A program made the translations under genes and the position numbers. Positions 1-5,253 of a stretch of 6,910 nt of DNA are shown here, in pieces. The stretch lies in contig CAMOXW010000235.1 of the NCBI GenBank assembly GCA_946629405.1, positions 1 to 6,910 of the forward strand, written 5' to 3'. The notes under the pieces were generated by a model. That model saw only the letters and a program-made list of their open reading frames with translations, was not told where the DNA came from and searched no databases. The first letter of the stretch is position 1. The number at the start of each line of letters is the position of its first letter. Source of the DNA: an uncultured Ruminococcus sp. GTDB taxonomy: Bacteria; Bacillota_A; Clostridia; Oscillospirales; Ruminococcaceae.

Positions 1-1218
1 GCCTGCACGGATCTCGTCAGCCTTGTTCTCGAAATCTGTAGCGCAGAGGTAGATGTACTCAGCGATCTTTTCCATTTCCTCAACACCGAGACCTCTTGTT
101 GTAACAGCAGGAGTACCGATACGGATACCGCTTGTTACGAATGGCTTCTCAGGGTCATTGTGGATAGCGTTCTTGTTAACTGTGATATAAACCTCGTCAA
201 GTCTGTGCTCCAGTTCTTTACCTGTGATCTTGAAAGGACGGAGATCAACCAGCATAAGGTGGTTGTCTGTACCGCCTGAAACGAGATTGAAGCCTCTCTT
301 GAGGAGACCGTCAGCAAGTGCCTTTGCGTTTGCAACTATTCTCTGCTGATAGTCCTTGAACTCAGGCTTGAGAGCCTCACCGAAGCAAACAGCCTTAGCA
401 GCGATAGTGTGCATAAGAGGGCCGCCCTGAGTGCCGGGGAATATAGCGGAATTGATCTTCTTAGCGAGGAATTCGTTGTTTGTGAGGATAAGACCGCCTC
501 TGGGTCCACGGAGAGTCTTATGTGTTGTAGTAGTAACGATATCAGCGTAGGGGACAGGTGACTCATGGCAGCCAGCAGCAACAAGACCTGCGATATGAGC
601 CATATCCACCATAAGGAGTGCGCCGACAGCTCTTGCGATCTCGGAGAGACGCTTGAAATCAAGAGCGCGGGGATAAGCAGATGCACCAGCAACTATAAGC
701 TTGGGCTTATTCTTGTTAGCAAGCTTGTAAACCTCATCGTAGTTGATAGTTTCTGTCTCATCGTCAAGACCGTAGGAAACGAAGTTGAAGAACTTACCTG
801 AGATATTGACAGGTGAACCGTGAGTGAGGTGGCCGCCGTCAGCAAGGCTCATACCGAGAACAGTATCGCCGGGCTGGAGAAGGGCGAAATAAACGGCAGT
901 GTTAGCCTGAGCGCCTGAGTGGGGCTGAACATTAGCGTACTTTGCACCGAAAAGCTTGCAGGCTCTCTCGATAGCGATAGCCTCGACCTCGTCAACGCAC
1001 TGACATCCGCCGTAGTAGCGCTTTCCGGGGTAGCCCTCGGCATACTTGTTAGTGAGCACGCTGCCCATAGCAGCCATAACAGCGGGCGAAACGATATTTT
1101 CGCTTGCGATAAGCTCAAGATTTCTCTGCTGACGAGCGAGCTCCTTGTTCATAGCTTCACCGACAGCGGGATCGTACTTAGAAACGAAGCCGATCGAATC
1201 CATAAGGTCATTATACAT
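1..1218 (-). CDS. glyA: Serine hydroxymethyltransferase, 3' end cut by window edge
   Basis: This PLP-dependent cytosolic enzyme interconverts serine plus tetrahydrofolate with glycine plus 5,10-methylene-tetrahydrofolate, the main entry of one-carbon units for purine, thymidylate and methionine synthesis. Reading from ATG at 1218, 406 codons stay open to base 1. Family motifs in order are ELIASEN (about 35-41), [13 protein letters not shown] (59-71), a glycine/histidine-rich stretch around [10 protein letters not shown] (125-134), [13 protein letters not shown] (204-216), and the PLP-lysine motif [14 protein letters not shown] with the Schiff-base lysine at K234. The family is usually about 410-420 residues, so only a few C-terminal residues should be missing. 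The start has a good SD (AAAGGAG) 10 bases upstream. The promoter at 1266-1294 implies a leader of about 40 bases, too short for a glycine, SAM or THF riboswitch. Identification is secure. Confidence 0.98.
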   Translation of the reverse strand, partial: MYNDLMDSIGFVSKYDPAVGEAMNKELARQQRNLELIASENIVSPAVMAAMGSVLTNKYAEGYPGKRYYGGCQCVDEVEAIAIERACKLFGAKYANVQPHSGAQANTAVYFALLQPGDTVLGMSLADGGHLTHGSPVNISGKFFNFVSYGLDDETETINYDEVYKLANKNKPKLIVAGASAYPRALDFKRLSEIARAVGALLMVDMAHIAGLVAAGCHESPVPYADIVTTTTHKTLRGPRGGLILTNNEFLAKKINSAIFPGTQGGPLMHTIAAKAVCFGEALKPEFKDYQQRIVANAKALADGLLKRGFNLVSGGTDNHLMLVDLRPFKITGKELEHRLDEVYITVNKNAIHNDPEKPFVTSGIRIGTPAVTTRGLGVEEMEKIAEYIYLCATDFENKADEIRAG

Positions 1219-1265
1219 TGTGATAGCACTCCTTTGAAAATAAATATGCACGAGCATTTATATAC

Positions 1266-1294
1266 ATTATACCGCAAAGCGGAAATAATTTCAA
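1266..1294 (-). promoter_or_regulatory. Sigma-A type promoter of glyA
   Basis: Read on the minus strand, TTGAAA (1294-1289) is followed by a 17-base spacer and a perfect TATAAT (1271-1266). Predicted transcription starts near 1259, giving glyA a leader of about 40 bases. The promoter lies wholly in the 96-base gap between the dockerin gene and glyA, so glyA can be transcribed independently of the operon upstream of it. Confidence 0.85.
1272..1282. repeat. Short inverted repeat inside the glyA promoter spacer
   Basis: CCGC-AAA-GCGG is a perfect 4-bp inverted repeat with a 3-base centre. It sits directly against the -10 box in an otherwise AT-rich stretch and is the only GC-rich patch between the -35 and -10. 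The position would suit a small operator, but an 11-base palindrome can arise by chance and no second copy is seen in the window. Confidence 0.45.
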
Positions 1295-1304
1295 TAGGGA
1301 AAAG

Positions 1305-1320
1305 AAATAATTAATTATTT
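1305..1320. repeat. 16-bp perfect AT-only palindrome over the dockerin-gene stop codon
   Basis: AAATAATTAATTATTT is a perfect 16-bp palindrome that includes the stop codon (1315-1317) of the dockerin gene. On the minus strand it is followed by CTTTTCCC. RNA from it could fold into a weak AU-only hairpin before a short U run, so it may act as an inefficient terminator. No GC-rich terminator exists in this gap, and some read-through into glyA is plausible. Confidence 0.4.
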
Positions 1321-2268
1321 TATTTTAATTATGTCATCCCATACGGTCTTCTCGTCAGCGGAGACTGCCGCGTAGTATTTGAGGACAAATGATGCGTCGG
1401 CGGAGGTGATTTTTCCGTCACCGTCGATATCTCCCTTCAGCATAAAAGCATCATCGGGCTGTTTTTTGGGATCCTCGGTTATATCGGCGTAAAGCCTGAG
1501 AAGGTGTGAAGCGTCTACAGCGTCAACTATTCCGTTGCCGGTAACATCTCCGAAGTCGGGTACATAATAGATCTTATAGGAAGACAGCGGCTTAGTCTCG
1601 CCGATAGGGTAAATGCTTATCTCGGCGGAGGAATTTCCGTCTGAGAAGGCTTCCTGAACGGTAGCGGGCTTAGCGGCGCAGCTCAGAGCGACGTCATCAG
1701 AGGTAGTTGTCGAGATCTTATAGTTACCGTCCTCGTCAAGCTCAGTGAGCTGTTTTTCAATAGTTATCGACACTTCGAGACCGTCGAGGTCTATGCTTCC
1801 GTCCAGCGCGGTATACCGCCTTTTATCGGGTACATTTTTCAGTAATATAGTTGCAGACTGCCAGAGTGCGCGGATAGAGATATTTTCCTCGGCGTATTCC
1901 GGTGACTGATCCCATTGATAGAACATTTTCTCGGTATAGATATCCGGATGAGTGTGGAGTGAGGAGGTATCGACGGAGGCGTAGTCGATCTTTCCGCCGG
2001 AGGGGACATCCATAGAATAGAGAACATTTCCGTCGAAGTCGAGGAAGGTCACGGTAAAGAGATTGTCAGCCGTTTCTTTTGCGGCAGTTGTGCCGGTAGT
2101 TTTTTCCTGATCCGCGGCAGCGTTTGAACTGCCGGCTGATGTATTTTGGGCTGATGCAGAAGCGGACGAGGTGCTTTCGGAGCTTCCTTCGGCAGAAACT
2201 CCGGGCTGAATCAGGACGGCAGCGGTCATCATGGACAGCAATACCGAAAGTATCCTTAATTTATTCAT
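1315..2268 (-). CDS. Secreted dockerin type I protein with InlB-like and Ig-like modules
   Basis: This is a 317-residue exported protein. Residues 1-26 form a signal peptide (basic MNKLR, hydrophobic core, cleavage likely after VSA). Residues 27-68 are a Ser/Thr/Ala-rich linker. Residues 71-136 (FTVTFLDFDG ... IRALW) resemble a Listeria-Bacteroides (Flg_new/InlB B) repeat. Residues 140-235 resemble a group 3 bacterial Ig-like domain (RRYTALDGSIDLDGLEVSI). The C-terminus is a two-repeat type I dockerin: GDVTGNGIVDAVDAS at 240-254 and GDIDGDGKITSADAS at 279-293, with calcium-ligand aspartates D280, D282, D284 and D291. The first repeat has T243 where Asp or Asn is usual. Dockerins plug into cohesin modules of cellulosomal or cell-surface scaffoldins, so the protein should be carried on the cell exterior. 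No catalytic module is visible, so a binding, structural or adhesion role is inferred. The start has SD AAGGAG 6 bases upstream and overlaps the preceding gene by 8 bases, implying coupled expression. Confidence 0.93.
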   Translation of the reverse strand: MNKLRILSVLLSMMTAAVLIQPGVSAEGSSESTSSASASAQNTSAGSSNAAADQEKTTGTTAAKETADNLFTVTFLDFDGNVLYSMDVPSGGKIDYASVDTSSLHTHPDIYTEKMFYQWDQSPEYAEENISIRALWQSATILLKNVPDKRRYTALDGSIDLDGLEVSITIEKQLTELDEDGNYKISTTTSDDVALSCAAKPATVQEAFSDGNSSAEISIYPIGETKPLSSYKIYYVPDFGDVTGNGIVDAVDASHLLRLYADITEDPKKQPDDAFMLKGDIDGDGKITSADASFVLKYYAAVSADEKTVWDDIIKIK

Positions 2269-2578
2269 TATGTTCTCCTTTGCTTTTTCTGATTATCTTT
2301 CTCATAAAAAAGAAGCGCTTGAAAGTATCACCGGAGTTCTGTTCGGCGACGAAACCGACGTAATCGCTGTAAGGCATAACGAGGCACACGAGATTAAGGG
2401 AAATGATCTTCTGTGAATCCGGTTCATAGCTGAAAACCGCATACACAAGTACATCATCCTCGCCGATATTCTCGGCTTTGGAGGCACATTCAGCACGGTG
2501 GTCATTCAGCAGGTCCTCCATTATAAGGACGGGGAAGAAGCCGTTATACACTGAATCAACGTAGATATCGATATCCAT
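2261..2578 (-). CDS. Hypothetical protein, 105 residues
   Basis: I do not recognise this protein. It has no signal peptide and no clear membrane helix. The N-terminal half is acidic (MDIDIYVDSVYNGFF; later ENIGEDDVLVY). A hydrophobic beta-like stretch lies at about 59-70 (ISLNLVCLVMPY). The tail is strongly basic and aromatic (FKRFFFMRKIIRKSKG, about 86-101). It is judged a real gene because ATG at 2578 has SD GAGGTG 6 bases upstream, and because it sits between two co-directional genes. Its SD abuts the stop of the small gene before it, and its TAA (2261-2263) overlaps the start of the dockerin gene by 8 bases. Operon membership suggests a cytoplasmic partner or accessory of the dockerin protein, but nothing in the sequence states its function. 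Confidence 0.75.
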   Translation of the reverse strand: MDIDIYVDSVYNGFFPVLIMEDLLNDHRAECASKAENIGEDDVLVYAVFSYEPDSQKIISLNLVCLVMPYSDYVGFVAEQNSGDTFKRFFFMRKIIRKSKGEHNE

Positions 2579-2587
2579 AGTGTCACC

Positions 2588-2704
2588 TCAAAGCTTATCG
2601 CTGTCATTATTATCCGACGATTTTTTTCTGCATATCCTGTAAGTGATTATCCCGGCAAAAATGAAGGCAGCGGTAAAAATACCGAGCAGAAGCAATATTT
2701 CCAA
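2588..2704 (-). CDS. Small single-pass membrane protein, 38 residues, TTG start
   Basis: This short frame reads from TTG at 2704 to TGA at 2588-2590. The product begins MEILLLLGIFTAAF, continues as one unbroken hydrophobic helix to about residue 21, then has a basic patch (YRICRKK, 22-28) and an acidic-polar tail ending DSDKL. That layout fits a small inner-membrane protein with an N-out/C-in topology by the positive-inside rule. Support comes from SD AAGGAG (2720-2715) 10 bases before the TTG, a perfect promoter immediately upstream, and a stop codon that overlaps the SD of the next gene. Small genes like this are often missed by annotation. No family is recognised. The start codon is the least certain part; a second in-frame TTG lies three codons later. 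Confidence 0.6.
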   Translation of the reverse strand: MEILLLLGIFTAAFIFAGIITYRICRKKSSDNNDSDKL

Positions 2705-2726
2705 AGCAGTTCAACTCCTTTTGGAT

Positions 2727-2756
2727 ATTATAACATAAACAGCATAATTTTGTCAA
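2727..2756 (-). promoter_or_regulatory. Consensus promoter of the three-gene dockerin operon
   Basis: On the minus strand, TTGACA (2756-2751), an 18-base spacer and TATAAT (2732-2727) match the sigma-A consensus at all 12 positions, with an extended -10 (TG-N before TATAAT). The predicted start is near 2720, which is where the SD of the first gene begins. The leader would be only about 16 bases. The promoter should be strong unless repressed, yet no operator-like repeat overlaps it. Confidence 0.88.
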
Positions 2757-2944
2757 CAGCGCAGGTCTTTATCAGGGGATTTTCGGAATACTGAGAATTA
2801 GAAGCGAAGGATAATTTCTTTCATATGTTAGACACAGCTATCATTTTTGGAGTAAAATTGATAAGGTTTGTACTATACTTTGAGTTGATACGCTGGAAAA
2901 ATTATTCTGAATCAACAAACATTTGCCGTTACGGAGCTTTTTTC
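2757..2944. other. Non-coding spacer between divergent promoters
   Basis: The gene-free stretch runs from 2705 to 3057. This middle part between the two divergent promoters contains no convincing reading frame, tRNA or structured RNA. The items seen are an isolated half-site GTTAGA at 2827-2832, a 6-bp inverted repeat GTTGAT/ATCAAC with a 21-base loop (2884-2916), and a TATACT hexamer near 2874 without a properly spaced -35. None is strong enough to call. The AT-rich spacer may hold upstream promoter elements or activator sites. Confidence 0.6.
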
Positions 2945-2974
2945 TTGACAGGTGAAAAGATTGGGTGTTATAAT
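2945..2974 (+). promoter_or_regulatory. Consensus promoter of the DUF2325-DUF3793-flavodoxin operon
   Basis: TTGACA (2945-2950), an 18-base spacer and TATAAT (2969-2974) form a perfect sigma-A match with an extended -10 (TGT before TATAAT). Predicted transcription starts near 2981, giving a leader of about 77 bases. Because the core is already ideal, control is most simply by repression, and a palindrome lies over the predicted start site. Its architecture (18-base spacer, extended -10) mirrors the divergent promoter at 2727-2756. Confidence 0.88.
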
Positions 2975-2977
2975 ACA

Positions 2978-2993
2978 GTTAGAAAATACTAAC
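2978..2993. promoter_or_regulatory. Candidate operator, copy 1: GTTAG-N6-CTAAC
   Basis: GTTAGAAAATACTAAC has perfect 5-bp inverted arms around a 6-base centre. It begins 4 bases after the -10 box and covers the predicted transcription start, a classic repressor position. It matches the copy at 3025-3040 in 13 of 16 bases, the three differences (AAA against TTT) being in the centre. The half-sites recall DtxR/IdeR/MntR-type elements, which also contain TTAG and CTAA, although the half-site spacing differs from the classic IdeR box. The identity of the regulator is unproven. Confidence 0.7.
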
Positions 2994-3006
2994 GGATTTA
3001 TTCGTT
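2991..3006. repeat. Imperfect palindrome between the two operator copies
   Basis: AACGGATTTATTCGTT is symmetric apart from its central pair and one G:T position. It shares the last three bases of operator copy 1. It could be an additional protein site or a small RNA hairpin early in the leader. It is AT-rich, so chance symmetry is a real possibility. Confidence 0.3.
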
Positions 3007-3024
3007 TTAATTTTTTGGACTTTA

Positions 3025-3040
3025 GTTAGATTTTACTAAC
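3025..3040. promoter_or_regulatory. Candidate operator, copy 2: GTTAG-N6-CTAAC
   Basis: GTTAGATTTTACTAAC is the second copy of the palindrome, centred 47 bases downstream of the first and ending 7 bases before the SD (AGGAGG, 3048-3053). Bound by protein it could act as a roadblock or allow cooperative or looped binding with copy 1. In RNA it could form a weak hairpin near the SD, or its arms could pair with those of copy 1. Confidence 0.7.
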
Positions 3041-3057
3041 GTACAACAGGAGGAAAT

Positions 3058-3342
3058 ATGAGTATTGTAATTGTCGGCGGGAACGACCGCATGGCGACCC
3101 GCTATCAGGATATCTGCAAGTCATTCAACTGCAAATCGAAAGTATTTACCCAGATGCCGGCTGATTTTGAGAACAAGCTCGGATACCCGGATCTCATGGT
3201 AGTTTTCACCGGCACCTGCTCGCATAAAATGCTCGGTGGTGTAAAGAACCGCTCTGAAAAATACGGCATACCGGTTGAGCATATCCACAGCTCAAGTGTC
3301 AGTGCGCTGAAGCAGCTTTTAACGAATTATACGGAGGTATGA
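3058..3342 (+). CDS. DUF2325 family protein
   Basis: This 94-residue cytosolic protein belongs to DUF2325. It opens with a Rossmann-like beta-strand and glycine loop (MSIVIVGGNDR, 1-11), with a second strand and TGTCSHK at 51-57 and EHIHSSS at 74-80. The CSH and H-x-H residues (C54, H56, H75, H77) are the obvious candidates for metal or cofactor binding. C20 and C25 are additional cysteines. No biochemical function is established for the family as far as I know. From general knowledge, such genes often lie beside iron-transport and flavodoxin genes in clostridia. ATG at 3058 has a strong SD (AGGAGG, 4 bases upstream). It is the first gene of a four-gene operon under the palindrome-flanked promoter and overlaps the next gene's SD. 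A role in metal or redox sensing is inference. Confidence 0.9.
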   Translation: MSIVIVGGNDRMATRYQDICKSFNCKSKVFTQMPADFENKLGYPDLMVVFTGTCSHKMLGGVKNRSEKYGIPVEHIHSSSVSALKQLLTNYTEV

Positions 3343-3344
3343 CG

Positions 3345-3926
3345 ATGTCAGAAAACGAGAGACACGAATTTGAGAATACTCTCGCAAGGCACACCGCGCC
3401 GGCTCTCTTGGGAGTGAAATGCGCTAATCTCATTTCTGTAGAGCAGTCTGAGGAAACTGTAACGGATTATCTCACAGGCAACGCAGAGGAAGCTGAGCGA
3501 TGTGGACTGAGGTTCAGGATCATGTGCAAGTGCCGTGAACGCACGCTGATATACGTCTATCACGAAAAGCTTCTGAGGGCATGGCTTGAGGACAGCGAAG
3601 CAGCGGATTTTCTTAGTGGATACGGATATCACCGTGAAATGGAGCTTGACGAAAAGCTCTCACTGCTTGCAAGCCGTATGAGCTGCGGATGTTTCCCGCA
3701 CGAAGCAGGTGTTTTTCTGGGATATCCTATAGAAGATATCAGGGGTTTCATCCGGAATCAGGGCAGAAATTATCTGCTTTGCGGATACTGGAAGGTCTAC
3801 AGTGATATCGGCAGCGCACAGCGCACATTCAATATTTACGGTCGATGCAGAGAAATTCTGTGCGATAGATTAAAACAAGGCCTGACATTATTTCAGGCGC
3901 TTGAAATATCCAGGGAGGAAATATAA
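3345..3926 (+). CDS. DUF3793 family protein, cysteine-rich
   Basis: This 193-residue soluble protein of family DUF3793 has unknown function. Recognisable family blocks are HTAPALLGVKCANLIS (16-31), RTLIYVYHEKLL (66-77), FPHEAGVFLGYPIEDIRGFI (117-136) and GYWKVYSDIGSAQRTFNIYGRC (147-168). Nine cysteines are present (26, 53, 61, 63, 114, 116, 146, 168, 173), including CxC pairs at 61/63 and 114/116, which could ligate a metal or Fe-S cluster; this is not shown for the family. Two starts are possible. ATG at 3339 overlaps the previous stop but lies only 1 base after the SD (GGAGG, 3333-3337), so ATG at 3345, 7 bases from it, is preferred. The stop TAA shares one base with the flavodoxin ATG, implying translational coupling. 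From general knowledge, members tend to be encoded with flavodoxin and Feo-type genes in anaerobic Firmicutes. Confidence 0.9.
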   Translation: MSENERHEFENTLARHTAPALLGVKCANLISVEQSEETVTDYLTGNAEEAERCGLRFRIMCKCRERTLIYVYHEKLLRAWLEDSEAADFLSGYGYHREMELDEKLSLLASRMSCGCFPHEAGVFLGYPIEDIRGFIRNQGRNYLLCGYWKVYSDIGSAQRTFNIYGRCREILCDRLKQGLTLFQALEISREEI

Positions 3927-4330
3927 TGAAAACAGCAGTAATTTATTGGAGCGGCACAGGCAACACTGAGGCAATGGCCAAGGCGGCAGCTGAGGGAGCA
4001 AATGCAGAGTTATTCAACGTATCTGATTTCAGCGGAAGCGTTGCAGATTATGAAGCGCTTTGCTTCGGATGCCCTGCGATGGGAGCTGAGGTTCTTGAGG
4101 AGGACGAATTCGAGCCCTTCTTCACATCAGCTGAAGGCTCACTCAGCGGAAAGAAGGTACTTCTTTTCGGTTCATACGGCTGGGGCGACGGCGAGTGGAT
4201 GCGTAACTGGGCAGACAGAGTAACCGCAGCAGGAGCAGAGCTTGTTGGCGGCGAGGGCTTTATTGTAAACGAAGCACCGTCAGATGAAGATCTTGACAAT
4301 CTCAAAAAGCTTGCAGCACAGCTTGCCTGA
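3926..4330 (+). CDS. Short-chain flavodoxin
   Basis: This 134-residue cytosolic FMN protein shuttles single electrons at low potential and typically replaces ferredoxin under iron limitation. The FMN-phosphate loop is WSGTGNTE at 8-15. The 50s loop contains CPAMGAEVLEEDEFEPF (49-65), and the 90s loop is FGSYGWGDGEWMRNW (81-95), where W86 should stack on the flavin. The pattern closely follows the Clostridium beijerinckii type flavodoxin, and the length is normal for short-chain members. SD GGGAGG lies 7 bases upstream, and the start overlaps the DUF3793 stop by one base. Placement in an operon with a palindrome-controlled promoter supports regulation by iron or redox state (inference). Confidence 0.96.
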   Translation: MKTAVIYWSGTGNTEAMAKAAAEGANAELFNVSDFSGSVADYEALCFGCPAMGAEVLEEDEFEPFFTSAEGSLSGKKVLLFGSYGWGDGEWMRNWADRVTAAGAELVGGEGFIVNEAPSDEDLDNLKKLAAQLA

Positions 4331-4334
4331 CAAT

Positions 4335-5132
4335 ATGAAAGAGAATATCAGGTTCCGCGGCATGACGCTCATGCTGCGGGACTATAATGCCTCCGGAGCA
4401 GTAAACCAAGCTGCTCCGGAAAGTGCGTTATATGAGATAACCTACTGTCGTGAGGGCAGCGGTGAATATGTCATCGGTCACTGGAGCTACTATATAACGG
4501 ACGGTGGAATCATGATAAGGAGCCTTGCAGAAGGTGCGCGTGACCCTGCCTTCCCGACCGGCAGATTTGCCGGCTTTTCCATATATATAAGCGGAAACAG
4601 CGAGGAATGCGCCAATTCTGAGAGGCTGTGCAGCGGTGAGTGTTTTGTACATCACGCTGATGAGGAGCTTCGTGCTGCGGCTGACGCAGTATGCAGTGAT
4701 ACCGCACCTGAGGAAGCAGCGGAGGTATTTCTTGACCGCATAGGTAAGCTTACACGGGAAGCATCGGCAGCGGGAAAAAGCCGCTGTACGGCTGAGCTTG
4801 CCGCCTCTGTCAAGGAGGTCTGTGCTTTTCTCTGTCAGAATCTCAGCACACACTACACGATAGGCGAGATATCTGAGCGTTCGGGTATAACTCCGACGCG
4901 CTTCAAGACTGCTTTCCGCCTCATATACGGAGCGCCGGTCTATTCCTATATCAAGCGCAGGAAGATGCTTTCTGCGGCAGCGATGCTTAAAAACACAAAT
5001 AAGAACGTTCTTGATATAGCGAGCGATTTCGGTTATGACAACGGGAGCAAGTTTGCGGCGGCGTTCCGCGAGACGATAGGAGTGCCACCGAGGGAATACC
5101 GGAGGCTATGTGCCGCACAGAATATTCAGTAA
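4335..5132 (+). CDS. AraC-family transcriptional regulator
   Basis: This 265-residue DNA-binding regulator has a C-terminal AraC/XylS domain with two helix-turn-helix units: HTH1 around 175-200 (TIGEISERSGITPTRFKTAF) and HTH2 around 224-257 (VLDIASDFGYDNGSKFAAAF, then GVPPREYRR). The N-terminal 110 residues have cupin-like beta character (ALYEITYCREGSGEYVIG) and probably sense a ligand, which cannot be named from sequence. ATG at 4335 is only 4 bases after the flavodoxin stop and has no good SD, so it is probably translated by reinitiation. The frame also opens at ATG 4284, giving 17 extra residues inside the flavodoxin gene, but that start has no SD either and is disfavoured. Being last in the flavodoxin operon, it may control this operon or the metal-ATPase genes downstream; both are inferences. 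Confidence 0.92.
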   Translation: MKENIRFRGMTLMLRDYNASGAVNQAAPESALYEITYCREGSGEYVIGHWSYYITDGGIMIRSLAEGARDPAFPTGRFAGFSIYISGNSEECANSERLCSGECFVHHADEELRAAADAVCSDTAPEEAAEVFLDRIGKLTREASAAGKSRCTAELAASVKEVCAFLCQNLSTHYTIGEISERSGITPTRFKTAFRLIYGAPVYSYIKRRKMLSAAAMLKNTNKNVLDIASDFGYDNGSKFAAAFRETIGVPPREYRRLCAAQNIQ

Positions 5133-5134
5133 GT

Positions 5135-5158
5135 CAATGATAACCGCATTGTCTTTTC
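5135..5158 (+). terminator. Possible weak terminator after the AraC-family gene
   Basis: CAATG (5135-5139) and CATTG (5147-5151) can form a 5-bp stem with a 7-base loop, followed by TCTTTTC. The stem is short and the U tract is broken, so it would terminate poorly if at all. It is the only candidate between the two plus-strand gene groups. Confidence 0.25.
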
Positions 5159-5203
5159 GGAGCAGAAAACTCATGAAAAATGTTGTATCATATTATCAAG
5201 AAA

Positions 5204-5229
5204 GCTAAAAGTCGCGATGAACTTTTAGC
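5204..5229. promoter_or_regulatory. 9-bp inverted repeat in the leader of the DUF6110 gene
   Basis: GCTAAAAGT (5204-5212) and ACTTTTAGC (5221-5229) are perfect 9-bp inverted arms around an 8-base centre. They end 12 bases before the SD of the DUF6110 gene. No T-run follows on the plus strand, so this is not a normal terminator. It could be an operator or an RNA hairpin near the ribosome binding site. A poor promoter (TTGTAT at 5183-5188, 17 bases, TAAAAG at 5206-5211) would place its -10 inside the left arm, but that promoter is weak. Its arms differ from the GTTAG/CTAAC palindromes upstream. Confidence 0.6.
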
Positions 5230-5253
5230 CAAAATAACACAGAGGTGATTATC

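Noticed and set aside
1219..1260. Possible riboswitch (glycine, SAM or THF) upstream of glyA
   Set aside because: The predicted leader is only about 40 bases with no fitting structure, too short for any of these aptamers.
565..1314. Plus-strand open frames across the glyA region
   Set aside because: They are antisense to a strongly conserved glyA reading frame and have no SD or family resemblance.
2124..2416. Plus-strand frames opposite the dockerin and 105-residue genes
   Set aside because: They cover parts of two well-supported minus-strand genes, lack SDs, and have low-complexity translations.
2884..2916. GTTGAT/ATCAAC inverted repeat in the divergent spacer
   Set aside because: A 6-bp stem with a 21-base loop in AT-rich DNA is easily produced by chance and has no clear position relative to either promoter.
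2928..2943. Possible terminator at CCGTTACGG followed by a T run, just before the plus-strand promoter
   Set aside because: The stem is only 3 bp with a 3-base loop, and no plus-strand gene ends upstream of it.
5245..5253. GTG at 5245 as start of the DUF6110 gene
   Set aside because: This GTG is part of the SD AGAGGTG itself; the ATG 9 bases later has correct spacing.
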